Shown piece by piece: positions 9,878 through 20,828 of a DNA stretch of 38,324 bases. The DNA lies in contig NEUO01000018.1 of assembly GCA_002304315.1 (NCBI GenBank), forward strand, positions 1-38,324, read 5' to 3'. The notes beneath the pieces are model-generated. The model was not told the DNA's origin and did no database searches. It saw only the letters and a program-made list of their open reading frames with translations. Source of the stretch: Verrucomicrobiia bacterium Tous-C4TDCM (lineage in GTDB: Bacteria; Verrucomicrobiota; Verrucomicrobiia; Verrucomicrobiales; Akkermansiaceae). The first letter of the stretch is position 1. Every line of letters begins with the position of its first letter. A program made the position numbers and the translations under genes.

Positions 9878-9904
9878 CAGGGATCCGGTCATACCGGGTC
9901 CCTG
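9878..9904. terminator. Strong hairpin, possible terminator after hisG/COX24-like gene
   Basis: CAGGGATCCGGT-CAT-ACCGGGTCCCTG, 12-bp arms with one mismatch; no strong T run. Confidence 0.5.
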
Positions 9905-9949
9905 CTTTCGCGTACTAGGTCCAGGGGGACTCCGCCCCAATCGAGGAAT

Positions 9950-10080
9950 GAGAACCACGGAAGACTCGGAATACACGGAAGCTTGGAAAACTTCGAAGTT
10001 CCGCGGCTTGCAGCAGTCTTCAAGGTATCGGTCCACTGCATCCATCGGGTTCCGCGTGTTCCTGTATTCCGTGGTTTTCC
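9950..10080. repeat. Inverted repeat with ~9-nt periodic arms (CCACGGAA-type units)
   Basis: Left arm GAGAACCACGGAAGACTCGGAATACACGGAA; right arm TTCCGCGTGTTCCTGTATTCCGTGGTTTTCC is the imperfect reverse complement. Confidence 0.7.
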
Positions 10081-10093
10081 TTCTTCCAAAGAT

Positions 10094-10567
10094 TCAGCGG
10101 TTCAGGAACACGATACCGCCATTCAGCCAGGTCGCGTAGGTAACCCAGGCCCAGTAGGGCAGCAGCAGCCGGGCGGCGGTCATGGAGACCGGCTTGGCAG
10201 CGCGGACGGTGAGGCCAATCAAAATTCCCATCGCCACGATGATCGCCAGCGCGGCGGCCGGCTGTTGCAGCGCGAAGAAGACTGGAGACCACGCAAGATT
10301 AAGCCCGAACTGGACCGCGAACAGCCGGACCGCGCACCAGGCCTTCTTGACGATCAGCAGGCCGCCCGCCCAGCCCATCAGGAGGTAGAGCCCCGACCAC
10401 ACTGGCCCGAAAACCCAGGAGGGCGGGGTGCCGGGCGTTTTGACGAGGTCGCGGTACCAATCACTGCTGCCGCCACCGGCCGAGGACGCGCCGGAAAGCC
10501 CGCCTGCCACGAGGCAGATGAGCGCCATGCCAAGCGGCCATGCCCAAGAGCGGATCGCGGTGCTCAT
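10094..10567 (-). CDS. TspO/MBR family protein
   Basis: TPPSWVFGPVWSGLYLLMGWAGGL, FGLNLAWSPVFFALQQPAAAL, PYWAWVTYATWLNGGIVFLN. Confidence 0.9.
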   Translation of the reverse strand: MSTAIRSWAWPLGMALICLVAGGLSGASSAGGGSSDWYRDLVKTPGTPPSWVFGPVWSGLYLLMGWAGGLLIVKKAWCAVRLFAVQFGLNLAWSPVFFALQQPAAALAIIVAMGILIGLTVRAAKPVSMTAARLLLPYWAWVTYATWLNGGIVFLNR

Positions 10568-11463
10568 CAGGATTCGAGGCGCTCCAGCGCGTGGTTGATG
10601 GTTCCGATCGCCTTTAACTGGTCCGTCCATCCGGCGGAAAAGGCGTCCGCCCCGTGCCGCGCGCCCATCAGCAAGCCGAGCATCAAGCCCCGCGCCGCCG
10701 AGTCACCGCCGAGCATCGCATTGGCGGATAGTGCTTCCACCGGTTCGTCCTCATGGCAAAGCGCCAGCGCCAAGGTGATCGGAAAGGCCCCGGCGATGTC
10801 GCAGCCGAGTCCGAGCGCGGTTGCGTGCTCGACGAGGTCACTCGAAGCATGGCGCGCCACCATCAACCAGTCGCTCGCGGGCAGCGCCGAATACGGGAAG
10901 AACGCAGATTCCTCAAAGGCTTCAGCAAACTCCGCTCCTTCCCCGACCGCAAAGGCCGCGCGGGCGAAGAACTCGGCGGCGTCGATCACCCGTGCATCGC
11001 CATGGGTCAGCGCGGTTTGCATGCGGGCGGCAGCGACCAGCGGCGTGACGTCGCCGTGGACCGCGAACAAGGGCGCGATTCGTGCCGCACCCGCGAGGTC
11101 GCTCGAATCCGACGGCTGCTTTCGACCTTCGGCGAGATTCCCGAGGGTCCCGCGCGTTGCCCCGTCGAAATAGCTGCTCTTGTCGTCCCGGATCCGCTCC
11201 GCCCACGCCCGCCAGTCGGTTGACCACGCGGCAAATGAACCGCCGTGATCGGCCAGCGAGCCAAGGAGCGCCAGCGTCTGGTCGCCGAGGTGGGTGAAGT
11301 CCCCCGCCGACTTGCCCGGGTGGTATGAACTACGAGGATCGTCGTACTCGCGGATCCCGCCGGGGTAGAGGGCGGCGATTTTCGAAGGGTCGTAAATCCA
11401 ATGCGGCCCGAGGGCCAGGGCATCGCCGAAGAACGAGGGGAGGATGAAGTCGCGGGCGGTCAT
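10567..11463 (-). CDS. ADP-ribosylglycohydrolase family protein
   Basis: FFGDALALGPHWIYD and LGGDSAARGLMLGLLMGARHG motifs; TGATG overlap with the tspO start. Confidence 0.85.
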   Translation of the reverse strand: MTARDFILPSFFGDALALGPHWIYDPSKIAALYPGGIREYDDPRSSYHPGKSAGDFTHLGDQTLALLGSLADHGGSFAAWSTDWRAWAERIRDDKSSYFDGATRGTLGNLAEGRKQPSDSSDLAGAARIAPLFAVHGDVTPLVAAARMQTALTHGDARVIDAAEFFARAAFAVGEGAEFAEAFEESAFFPYSALPASDWLMVARHASSDLVEHATALGLGCDIAGAFPITLALALCHEDEPVEALSANAMLGGDSAARGLMLGLLMGARHGADAFSAGWTDQLKAIGTINHALERLES

Positions 11464-11467
11464 GGAT

Positions 11468-12478
11468 TCAGTTTTCAAGGACGATGCGGTAGCGGGCCTT
11501 GCCGGCGCGCAGGTGGTCGAGCGCGGCGTTCACCTCGCTCATCGGGAAGCTTTCGGTCTGCGCGGCGATGCCGTGACGTGCGCAGAAATCGAGCATGTCC
11601 GTCACGGTCGCGATCGACCCGAACGGCGATCCGCTGATCCGCTTGCGACCGCCGATCAGCGCGAAGGCGGGCACCGCCACCGGCTCCAGCACCGCACCGA
11701 CGAAGTGCAGCCGCCCGTCCGGAGCCAGCATGTCAAGGTAGGCGTTCCAGTCGAGCGGGACATTCACGGTGGACAAGATGAAGTCGAAGCTGCCGGCGGC
11801 GGACTTCATCGCGGCGCTGTCGCGGGAGTTCAGCACCGCGTGGGCACCGAGGGCCTTCGCTTCGTCTGCTTTCGAATCGGTGGAGGTGAACGCCGTGACG
11901 TGGCACCCCCACTTGTTGAGAAACTGAAGCGCCAGGTGGCCGAGCCCGCCGATTCCGATCACACCCACCCGGTGGGTCGGCTTGACGCCGAAATCGGCGA
12001 TCGGCCCGAAAACCGTGATCCCTCCGCAGAACAGCGGCCCGGCTTTCCGCGGATCCACGCCTTCCGGCAGCCGGATCGCCCAGCTCCAGTGGCAGCGCAC
12101 CCGGTCGGCGAAGCCGCCGTGGCGGCCGACGATCGTCTGCTCGGAGTTCGCGCAGAGGTTCTGGCGTCCGGACAGGCAAGGGTGGCAGCTCATGCAAGAA
12201 CCGGCGAACCAGCCGAGCCCGACGCGGTCGCCGGCCTTCACGCCTTTCGCGAATTCGCCGACCTCCTCCACGATCCCGACCGCCTCGTGACCGGCGACCA
12301 GCGGGAAGACCGAGTTGCCCCATTCGTTGTCGATCATCGAAAGGTCCGAGTGGCAGATCCCGCAGGATTCGATGCGGATCTGCACCTGTTCCGGACCCAG
12401 CGGGCCGGGCTGATAGTCGAGCGGCTTGAGAACGGCACCGCGGTCGGCCGCGGCCCAGGCGTGGAAGGTTTCTGACAT
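11468..12478 (-). CDS. Zinc-dependent NAD(P) alcohol dehydrogenase
   Basis: CGICHSDL, GHEAVGIVEEVG, four-Cys structural zinc loop CMSCHPCLSGRQNLC, VGVIGIGGLGHLALQ. Confidence 0.9.
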   Translation of the reverse strand: MSETFHAWAAADRGAVLKPLDYQPGPLGPEQVQIRIESCGICHSDLSMIDNEWGNSVFPLVAGHEAVGIVEEVGEFAKGVKAGDRVGLGWFAGSCMSCHPCLSGRQNLCANSEQTIVGRHGGFADRVRCHWSWAIRLPEGVDPRKAGPLFCGGITVFGPIADFGVKPTHRVGVIGIGGLGHLALQFLNKWGCHVTAFTSTDSKADEAKALGAHAVLNSRDSAAMKSAAGSFDFILSTVNVPLDWNAYLDMLAPDGRLHFVGAVLEPVAVPAFALIGGRKRISGSPFGSIATVTDMLDFCARHGIAAQTESFPMSEVNAALDHLRAGKARYRIVLEN

Positions 12479-12553
12479 GCTCTCCCATCCGCCCGTTCTG
12501 CGCGGTTGGCAAGTCCCCGCTCAGCAGCGGCTGCAAATCGGCACCACAAAACG

Positions 12554-12587
12554 AAAAAAGCCATCCGGGATCACCCGGATGGCTTTG
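12554..12587 (-). terminator. Rho-independent terminator of the desaturase gene
   Basis: Minus strand: CAAAGCCATCCGGGTGATCCCGGATGGCTTTTTT. Confidence 0.85.
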
Positions 12588-12601
12588 AAAACGTGCGCCG
12601 G

Positions 12602-13723
12602 TCAGGCCGGGATGAGGCGGCCGCTACTCAACTGGGAGAGATGATTCAGCATTTCGCGGGTTTCCTTGCTCCAGTTGCGGATCGCCTTGCGCGAAAGTTC
12701 GACGCGGTCGGCCATCGCCTTCTCCAGTTCCTGGTAATTGGCGCTCAGACGTTCGCTCAGGGCATTCATGGCTTCGAGGGCCTTGTCGCGGAGCGGGTGG
12801 TCGCCGGATTCTTTCAAGCGGGCGAGCTCCAGATCGGCGCGGCGGCGGGCTTCCGCCATCTCGGCGAGCAGCACCTTTGTGTCCGGCACACGGCGCAGTT
12901 CGCTCGCCAGACCGAGTTTTGAAAGCAGCCAGATCGACCATTTGGTGGGGTCGAAGTTCCACGGCTTCACGCCGTTGCGGTAGTCGTGCTGGAACTCGTG
13001 ATGGTAGTTGTGGTAGCCCTCGCCGAAGGTCACCAACGACATGACGAAACTGTCGCGGGCGCTGCAGCGGGTCGAGTAAGGCTGGTTGCCGATGGTGTGG
13101 CAGAGCGAGTTGATGAAGAAGGTGCACTGCTGGACCACGAAAACCCGCATCACGCCGGCGATCATGAAACCCCCAAGGGCACCGGTGGCACCGCCGGCGA
13201 AATAGTAACCGAGCACGGCGGGTAGGATCAGACCGACCGAGAGGGCGATCAGCTTGTCCCAGCGGTGTTGCCACATGACCAGCTGGTCCTTGCGGAGATC
13301 ATTCACGTTGTCGAGCGGTGGCTCGGGCAATCGCTTGAAAAGGATCCAGCCAATGTGCGCCCAGAGGAAGCCTTGGGAAATGTCATAGGGATCGTCGTCG
13401 TGATCCGTATGCTTGTGATGGCGGCGATGGTCGGAGACCCAGTTCAGCGCGGAGTTTTCGAAGGCGCAGGCTCCGAAAACCAAGGTGAACAAACGAACCG
13501 GCCATTTGGCCTTGAACGAGAGGTGGGAGAACAGGCGATGGTAGCCGAGCGTGATGCTCATGCCGGTCGCGATGCAGTAGAAGGCGAACATGCCGCCGAT
13601 GAAGCCGTTCATGCCGTGTTGCCACAGGTAGATCGGTGCCGCAATCACGGCGAGCAGCGAGATGATCAGGAGGAAGCCGGTGTTGATCCAGTCAACCCGC
13701 TCAAAGGAAAGACGCATTTTCAT
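12602..13723 (-). CDS. Acyl-CoA/fatty acid delta-9 desaturase-like protein
   Basis: His boxes HRLFSH, HRRHHKHTD, GEGYHNYHHEFQHDYRNG; probable start MKMRLSFERVDW. Confidence 0.9.
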   Translation of the reverse strand: MKMRLSFERVDWINTGFLLIISLLAVIAAPIYLWQHGMNGFIGGMFAFYCIATGMSITLGYHRLFSHLSFKAKWPVRLFTLVFGACAFENSALNWVSDHRRHHKHTDHDDDPYDISQGFLWAHIGWILFKRLPEPPLDNVNDLRKDQLVMWQHRWDKLIALSVGLILPAVLGYYFAGGATGALGGFMIAGVMRVFVVQQCTFFINSLCHTIGNQPYSTRCSARDSFVMSLVTFGEGYHNYHHEFQHDYRNGVKPWNFDPTKWSIWLLSKLGLASELRRVPDTKVLLAEMAEARRRADLELARLKESGDHPLRDKALEAMNALSERLSANYQELEKAMADRVELSRKAIRNWSKETREMLNHLSQLSSGRLIPA

Positions 13724-14042
13724 GAGGAATGACGCCCCGGAGGGCGCGGCTTCATAGCTGCATCCGGGGCACCGGTCAATGTCCCAACCACTTGATCCCC
13801 GATTCTTTTTCATCGAGGAGAGCAAAATGCGTGGAAACACTAAGTAAAGCTTGGGGAAAGTTTTTCAAATCGGTACTTGCCCCCCCCATCCGCTCCGGTC
13901 ATGGTTTCCTCGCGCTCGCCGCCCTGGCAGATTCAAGGCATGGAGGGTCATCAAGTGAATTGCATTCAGTGGTGATTTGAAACCCGGTTCGCGGGAACAG
14001 TCGAAGAAGAGACAGTAGGAAAGTTCGGGCCACCTGATTGCA

Positions 14043-14480
<438 letters not shown>

Positions 14481-14511
14481 TCCCGGCTCTGCCCTTCCAA
14501 AGGCAATTTCT

Positions 14512-14546
14512 CAAGGCGGATCTCCTCACGGAGGTCCGCCTTTTTC
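14512..14546 (+). terminator. Rho-independent terminator of the RRM gene
   Basis: AAGGCGGATCTCCTCACGGAGGTCCGCCTTTTTC. Confidence 0.85.
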
Positions 14547-14619
14547 GTGCGCGGACAACGCACTGACGGTTGCCGGAAACAAAAAAACCACTCCCCGAGG
14601 GAAGTGGTGAAAAGGATCG

Positions 14620-14691
14620 CAACCCGTAGGGGAATCGAACCCCTATTGCCAGAATGAAAATCTGGAGTCCTAACCGTTAGACGAACGGGTC
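14620..14691 (-). tRNA. tRNA-Glu (anticodon UUC), CCA not encoded
   Basis: GACCCGT/ACGGGTT acceptor stem; anticodon stem-loop CCAGA-TTTTCAT-TCTGG; GGTTCGATTCC T loop. Confidence 0.93.
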
Positions 14692-14884
14692 TTGCTATCG
14701 TGCCGTGTGAGGCGGGCGGAAAACTAGTCGTCCGGCCCACGGTGACAAGCCAAAATTCACATGAAAGTGCTCGTGTCGCATTTCTCCCATGAATTCGTCA
14801 CCGGATACTGCCCCGCTTGCGGCTTGCCAGCAGGGTTCCGCCCCCTAACCTCCGCGCCCTGTCCGACAACTTCGAACCGCTCTC

Positions 14885-16867
14885 ATGAATACCGCCCTTC
14901 TCTCCCAAGCTGCCAGCCAGGCCCGCGGCCTCGCCATGGACGCCGTCCACGCCTGCAACTCCGGCCACCTCGGACTGCCGCTCGGCTGCGCGGAAATCGG
15001 TGCCGTCCTTTACAGCGGTGGCCTCCGCCAGAATCCCGACGCCCCGAAGTGGCTCAATCGCGATCGCTTCATCCTCTCCGCCGGCCACGGCTCGATGTTC
15101 CTCTACTCCTGGTTGCACCTCAGCGGCTACGATCTCCCGCTTTCCGAACTGAAGAACTTCCGCCAGCTCGGCTCGCACACCCCCGGCCACCCGGAGTCCT
15201 TTGAAACCGTCGGCGTCGAAGCCACCACCGGCCCGCTCGGCCAAGGCATCGGAAACGCCGTCGGCTTCGCCCTCTCCGGCAAGCGCGCCGCGGCGAAGTT
15301 CAACACCGCCGACCACGTGATCTTCGACCAGCACGTCTTCGCCCTCCACGGCGACGGCTGCCTTCAGGAAGGCGTCGCCAAGGAAGCGATCGCCTTCGCC
15401 GGCCACAACGGCCTGGATAACCTGATTCTGATCTACGACTCCAACGACGTCACCCTCGACGCGATGGCGGTGCAGACCCAGGGCGAGGACGCGGAAGCCT
15501 ACTTCACCTCCCAGCAGTGGGACGCCGTAACCATCGACGGCCACGACTTCAACGCCATCGCCGCGGCGAGCGCCAAGGCAAAGGCTGACAAGAACGGCCG
15601 CCCGAAGGTGATCATCGCCAAGACCCTCATCGGCAAAGGCATCCCGCAGGTCGCCGGCACCGCCGCGGCCCACGGGGAAGGCGGCGCGAAGTTCATCGAC
15701 GAAGCCCGAGCCGGCCTCGGCCTGCCCGCCGACCAGCACTTCTACGTCTCCGACGAGGTCCGTGCCCACTTCGCCGCGGTGAAAGCCGAGTCGGTCAAGG
15801 CCTTCGAAGCCTGGCAGGCGACCTACGAAGCCTGGTCCGCCGCCAATCCGGAACTCGCCGCCGAACTCACCGCTTGCGTCGCCGGTGCCGTGCCGAGCGA
15901 CCTTTCCGCCAAGATCCCAGCCTTCGCCGCCGATTACAAGGACGCTACCCGCGGTGCCGGCGGCGTCGTCATCCAGGCGGTCGCCAAGGCCGTCCCGCAG
16001 CTCATCACCGGCTCGGCCGACCTCTACGGCTCGACCAAGAACTACATCAAGGACGGCGGCGACTACTCCGCCGCCAACCCGCTCGGTCGCAACATCTGGT
16101 TCGGCATCCGCGAACACGCGATGGGCGCGATCTGCAACGGGATCGCCTACGACGGCTTGTTCCGCGCCTCCGGCGCGACCTTTCTGGTCTTCGCCGACTA
16201 CGTCCGCCCGGCGATCCGCCTCGCCGCGCTGTCCAAACTCCCGGTCACCTACATCTTCACCCACGACTCAGTCGGCGTCGGTGAGGACGGCCCGACCCAC
16301 CAGCCGGTCGAAACCGTCAGCGGTCTGCGGGTGATCCCGAACCTCGATGTCATTCGCCCGGCCGATGCCGAGGAAACCGCCGGCGCCTACGTCGCCGCGA
16401 TGCTCCGCACCGACGGCCCGACCCTGCTCAGCCTTACCCGCCAGGCCGTCCCGCTGATGAACGAGCTGTCCGTCGAAGCCCGCCGCGACGGCGTGCTGCG
16501 CGGCGCCTACATCGCGAAAAAGGAAAGCGGTACGCTGACCCACATCCTGATGTCCTGCGGCTCCGAGCTGCAGCATTGCATCGCCGCCGCCGCGGAACTC
16601 GGCGATGGCGTCCGCGTGGTATCCGTCCCCTGCTGCGAGCGCTTCGACCGCCAGGACCCCGCCTACCAGGAAAGCGTATTGCCGAAGAGCTGCACCAAGC
16701 GCCTCGCCATCGAAGCCGGCGTCTCCGGCCTCTGGTGGAAATACGTCGGCCTCGGCGGCAAGGTCCTCGGCATCGACCGCTTCGGCATCAGCGCCCCGGG
16801 CAATACCGTGATGAAGGAACTCGGCATGACCAAGGACCACGTCCTCGCCGCCGCCAAGGCGCTCTAA
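14885..16867 (+). CDS. tkt: Transketolase
   Basis: [53 protein letters not shown]. Confidence 0.93.
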   Translation: MNTALLSQAASQARGLAMDAVHACNSGHLGLPLGCAEIGAVLYSGGLRQNPDAPKWLNRDRFILSAGHGSMFLYSWLHLSGYDLPLSELKNFRQLGSHTPGHPESFETVGVEATTGPLGQGIGNAVGFALSGKRAAAKFNTADHVIFDQHVFALHGDGCLQEGVAKEAIAFAGHNGLDNLILIYDSNDVTLDAMAVQTQGEDAEAYFTSQQWDAVTIDGHDFNAIAAASAKAKADKNGRPKVIIAKTLIGKGIPQVAGTAAAHGEGGAKFIDEARAGLGLPADQHFYVSDEVRAHFAAVKAESVKAFEAWQATYEAWSAANPELAAELTACVAGAVPSDLSAKIPAFAADYKDATRGAGGVVIQAVAKAVPQLITGSADLYGSTKNYIKDGGDYSAANPLGRNIWFGIREHAMGAICNGIAYDGLFRASGATFLVFADYVRPAIRLAALSKLPVTYIFTHDSVGVGEDGPTHQPVETVSGLRVIPNLDVIRPADAEETAGAYVAAMLRTDGPTLLSLTRQAVPLMNELSVEARRDGVLRGAYIAKKESGTLTHILMSCGSELQHCIAAAAELGDGVRVVSVPCCERFDRQDPAYQESVLPKSCTKRLAIEAGVSGLWWKYVGLGGKVLGIDRFGISAPGNTVMKELGMTKDHVLAAAKAL

Positions 16868-16884
16868 CAAGCCTCCGCTTTTCC

Positions 16885-16921
16885 AAGGCGCGCTTCCCAA
16901 ACCGGGGAGCGCGCCTTTTTT
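16885..16921 (+). terminator. Rho-independent terminator of tkt
   Basis: AAGGCGCGCTTCCCAAACCGGGGAGCGCGCCTTTTTT. Confidence 0.88.
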
Positions 16922-16930
16922 CAGCTCTGG

Positions 16931-17734
16931 TCATTGGACCTTGTACTCGGCACGGACGATCGTGATGATGTCCTTTTCGTAAGCCGTGGTGTCATTGTTC
17001 CCTTCGCTCGATGTAGCGGTGGAATTGGCAGGGTTGATATTGATGATCCCCATCGACGAATACACCAGCGGCCCGAGCTCCGCATTGCCCGCGGACCTGA
17101 GGATGTTCTCCGCCCGGCTGCGGGCATCCTTGGCGGCCTCCGACAGCATCTCCAACTTCAGCTCGCCGAGACGGGTGTAATAGTATCGCGGCAGGTGGGA
17201 GGTCACGAAGACATCCTGCTCCAGCAGCGACGTGATCTCGCGGGAGGCCTTTTCGATCAGCGGCACATCGGGGGATCCCACGGACACCAGTTGAACGGCC
17301 CGGAATCCGGTGGATTTCTGGGTCTCCGTACGCAGCGGGATGTTGGTTCCCTCCAGCACCTTGTCTTCGCGCACGATCTCAAATTCCTCGGTGATCGTGG
17401 CGGACTGGATCTTGATATCGTCCGCCTTGAGGCCCTGCGCCTTCAGAAAGGCCACCACCTTTTCAGTGCCACTTTTGAGCGAAATGTAGGCCGCGGTGCG
17501 GTCGTTGCCGCTGCCCTCGATGGTGGCAGACCACTCGATATGATCCGAGACGATCCTCTTTTTCGCGGAGCCGGTGATCTGGATGTTGTTCTTCTCGGAA
17601 GGCTTCCGGACGTCCCGCCAGGTGCTTGCGGCAATGTAGGTGGAAGTCGCAAGCCCGATGGCGAGCGCGACGGCGGCAAGTGGCGGCAGGCTGATACTGC
17701 GGACGGGACGTTGTGAACCGGGATCGTTGCTCAT
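16931..17734 (-). CDS. SIMPL (DUF541) domain protein, membrane anchored
   Basis: NIQITGSAKKRIVSDHIEWSATIEG; LKADDIKIQSATI; N-terminal TM. Confidence 0.8.
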   Translation of the reverse strand: MSNDPGSQRPVRSISLPPLAAVALAIGLATSTYIAASTWRDVRKPSEKNNIQITGSAKKRIVSDHIEWSATIEGSGNDRTAAYISLKSGTEKVVAFLKAQGLKADDIKIQSATITEEFEIVREDKVLEGTNIPLRTETQKSTGFRAVQLVSVGSPDVPLIEKASREITSLLEQDVFVTSHLPRYYYTRLGELKLEMLSEAAKDARSRAENILRSAGNAELGPLVYSSMGIININPANSTATSSEGNNDTTAYEKDIITIVRAEYKVQ

Positions 17735-17990
17735 GATGGATTTCGTAATTGAGGGTGCGGGTGGCGGATGTCACCCGGCCCGTTCCACACCCCAAGGTCA
17801 TGGATCGGGCCGGGCTTCATGAGCCATCCGCCAGCAGGTGCGGAATTTTTCCGCAGAACGGATCAGGAAAATTTGATCCCCGGGCTTATTTGTCCCGATT
17901 CCTGGCAGGCGCGATTCCGTTGCGGATCAGGTGAGGACATCGGATCGCCACGCTTGGCAGGCCACTACGGCACGGAAAACGAGCACCCTC

Positions 17991-19889
17991 TCATTTCACC
18001 GGTTCCTTCTCTTGTGGAGGAAACAGCTCGTGCCGGATCCCGATCTGATCCGCGGCGGAGGCAAGTTGCCTGAGGCGGAAATGATAAACGGCATCCGTCG
18101 GTTTCGCCCCTGCGGGCAAGGTGACTTTCAGCCGGCGTGACGGGCTTTTCCCGCTGCCATCATCGTCAAGCGGTGTGGCGAAGGCCTTGAGCAGCACGGG
18201 ATAGGCGACCAACTTGCCGTTGTGATAGAACTGACCGCGTTCGTTCATGTCCAAGGCAGTGATGTGGCTTCCAAAGAGCTTGGCTCGCACCAGCCCGACG
18301 GCCACATCGGGGTTCTTCGATTCCATTAGGAGCTGCTCCAGTTGTTCGTTGGCCTGCTGAAGTCGTTCGATTTCCTCCGTGTAGCGCTCTTGGTTCGCCA
18401 CCTCGCTGCTAACCTTGTCGAGCAGTGCCTGGTTTTCTTTTCGCAGCGCCTCGAACTCCGCGGGAAGCTGGGCTCCGCTCTTACTCATGCTCTGGATCTC
18501 TCCGAGCATCTCCTGGTTCGACTCGAGGAGGCCTGAAAGGCGCTCCTTGTAGTCGACGAGCGCGAGCTTCTGCCGGTCCAGCTCCTGGTTTTTGACCGTC
18601 AGCTCCTCCTTGGCGTCGAGCGCCCGCTTCATGCCAATGGATGTCCCCACCGCCCCGAGGAGCAAGGCCGTCAGCAGCGCCGCCCCCGCAATGACCGGAC
18701 TGCGGTGGCGGCGGGCGAAGCGCTGCATGAGATAGGCCATGCTCGGCGGGCGGGCCTCCACGGGCTTGTGCTGGAGAAAGCGGTGCAAGTCCTCCGCCAA
18801 GGCACCCGCCGACTCGTAGCGCCGCTCGGGATCTTTCTCGAGCGCCCTTAGCACGATCCAATCGAGATCGCCTCGCAGCGCCCGGGGAGAGACACCGGTA
18901 TGAGACAGGGGAACCGATCCCGGACCGGCAAGGGACGCGGTGAGCTTGGTACTGGGTCTCGGCGGGATCACCTCCCGGATCAGACGCTGGACTTCCGCGT
19001 AGGACGCCGTGCGGAGCTGTTCGGCATTCAACGGCGTCGCCCCCGTGAGGAGCTCATACAGAATAACGCCGAGTGAATAGATGTCGCTGCGGGTGTCCAC
19101 TGTCTGCGGATTGAGCTCGGCTTGCTCGGGGCTCATGTACTGCGGTGTCCCGATCATCCTGCCCAGTTGTGTGAAAAGGGTCTTCCCGGTGGACTCGCTG
19201 CCGATTGCCTTCGCGATTCCGAAGTCGATCACCTTGACGAGCGGCTCGCCATCGTGGACCGGGACCAGGATATTGGCCGGCTTCAGATCGCGATGAATGA
19301 TGCCCTTCTGGTGCGCGTGCTGAACGGCGGCGCAAACATCGATGAAAAGACCCAGTCGCTCCGCCATATCAAGATCCTCCGCCCCGCAGAAGGCCGTGAT
19401 CGACATGCCTTCGACCAACTCCATCACGAAGTAAGGTCGACCGCTTTCGGTCGTCCCTGCATCGTGCACTTTGGCAATGTTCGGATGATTCATCAGCGCC
19501 AGCGCCTGGCGCTCCGATTCGAAGCGGGCGATGACTTCCCTGGAGTCCATGCCCGGCTTGATCACCTTGAGAGCCACCTGGCGTCTCACCGGCGCACTTT
19601 GATCGGCCAGATAGACCGTGCCGAAGCCCCCTTCACCGAGTTGCCGGATCAGCTTGTAGCGGCCGATCATGTCCCCCGCCCCCTCTCCGCGGATCTCCTC
19701 CCAAAGAATCCGATCAGCCGGTGCCATGAAACTCTCATCCGCGAAATGAGCGGCGACGAGCGAGTCGACCTCCTCACGAAATCCCCGGTCACCGCGGCAG
19801 GCCTCGTCAAGGTAGCAGGCGCGCTTCTCCGGAACCGCGAACTCCAAGGCGGCTTGCAGGATGATCTCCAGGGTGGGGCGTTCTGGCAT
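17991..19889 (-). CDS. PknB-like Ser/Thr protein kinase with TM segment and extracytoplasmic coiled coil
   Basis: GEGGFGTVYLADQ, VALKVIKPGMDS, HRDLKPANIL, DFGIAK, GTPQYMSPEQAE. Confidence 0.93.
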   Translation of the reverse strand: MPERPTLEIILQAALEFAVPEKRACYLDEACRGDRGFREEVDSLVAAHFADESFMAPADRILWEEIRGEGAGDMIGRYKLIRQLGEGGFGTVYLADQSAPVRRQVALKVIKPGMDSREVIARFESERQALALMNHPNIAKVHDAGTTESGRPYFVMELVEGMSITAFCGAEDLDMAERLGLFIDVCAAVQHAHQKGIIHRDLKPANILVPVHDGEPLVKVIDFGIAKAIGSESTGKTLFTQLGRMIGTPQYMSPEQAELNPQTVDTRSDIYSLGVILYELLTGATPLNAEQLRTASYAEVQRLIREVIPPRPSTKLTASLAGPGSVPLSHTGVSPRALRGDLDWIVLRALEKDPERRYESAGALAEDLHRFLQHKPVEARPPSMAYLMQRFARRHRSPVIAGAALLTALLLGAVGTSIGMKRALDAKEELTVKNQELDRQKLALVDYKERLSGLLESNQEMLGEIQSMSKSGAQLPAEFEALRKENQALLDKVSSEVANQERYTEEIERLQQANEQLEQLLMESKNPDVAVGLVRAKLFGSHITALDMNERGQFYHNGKLVAYPVLLKAFATPLDDDGSGKSPSRRLKVTLPAGAKPTDAVYHFRLRQLASAADQIGIRHELFPPQEKEPVK

Positions 19890-20014
19890 GGTTCCGGGTG
19901 ATGGGTGAAAGCTCGCGGGAGACATTTCACGGGATCCATTTCATGCGAAATAACCCCGGAAAATGGATCAAAAACTTTCACAGGAACTGCGAATTCCTCC
20001 AAACCAACCGGCAT

Positions 20015-20599
20015 TCAATCCGACTCGCGGCTCAGTTCCCGGAACAACCAGGCCCGGGCGAATGTCCAATCGCGCTTCGCCGTCGGCGTCGAAATCCCAA
20101 GGGCTTCCGCGGTCTCCTCGAGGGTCATTCCCACGAAATAGCGGAGCTTCACCACCTCCGCCTTGCGCGGCTCGATCAGGGCGAAGCGATCCAGGATCCC
20201 GCTGATGGCAAGGATCTCGTCATCCTGCGCGAATGGCGCCGCGATGACGTCTTCCGCAAATTCAGCTCGCTGCAACCCGCCACCATGCCGCACGGCCTTC
20301 CGATGCCTCGCGCGGTCGATCAGAATGCGGCGCATCGCCTCGGCGGCGGCGCTGAAAAAGTGCCTGCGCCCTTCCCACTGGCTCTCGCCGGGCGAAAGCT
20401 TCAAGTAGGCCTCGTGCACCAAGGCGGTCGCCTGCAGGGTATGCGCCACCGCTTCCTGCCTCAATCGCCAGGCCGCCAGCTTGCGCAGCTCGGCATAGAC
20501 CAGCGGAATGAGATCCTCCGCCGCCTGCCGGTCACCATCGCATGCCGCATGGAGCGTGCGGGTCACATTCTCATCTCCGATTTCCTGGGTGGCTGACAT
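20015..20599 (-). CDS. ECF-type RNA polymerase sigma factor
   Basis: LVYAELRKLAAWRLRQEAVAHTLQATALVHEAYLKL, LRYFVGMTLEETAEALGISTPTAKRDWTFARAWL. Confidence 0.9.
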   Translation of the reverse strand: MSATQEIGDENVTRTLHAACDGDRQAAEDLIPLVYAELRKLAAWRLRQEAVAHTLQATALVHEAYLKLSPGESQWEGRRHFFSAAAEAMRRILIDRARHRKAVRHGGGLQRAEFAEDVIAAPFAQDDEILAISGILDRFALIEPRKAEVVKLRYFVGMTLEETAEALGISTPTAKRDWTFARAWLFRELSRESD

Positions 20600-20828
20600 G
20601 GGTGCGGGAACGGTTTGGCAGAATTGCTCGCCTTTCTCAAAGGCAGAGAACGCGCTGCAAAGGATCCTGCTTTCTCAGAGAACCGCCATTGTGCGATGAA
20701 AGCGATGCAGCCGACAAACCGGCATGAGCAAAACTTGAATGGCCTTTGATCCTTCTCAGGATCACGATGCCGAAATACCGAAGCGCCGTCGTTTGGGATC
20801 TTGTCCGTCCACGGTGCAGGACCGAGGG

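Noticed and set aside
14798-16264. 488-aa minus-strand ORF opposite tkt
   Set aside because: Antisense shadow of transketolase with no recognisable domain.
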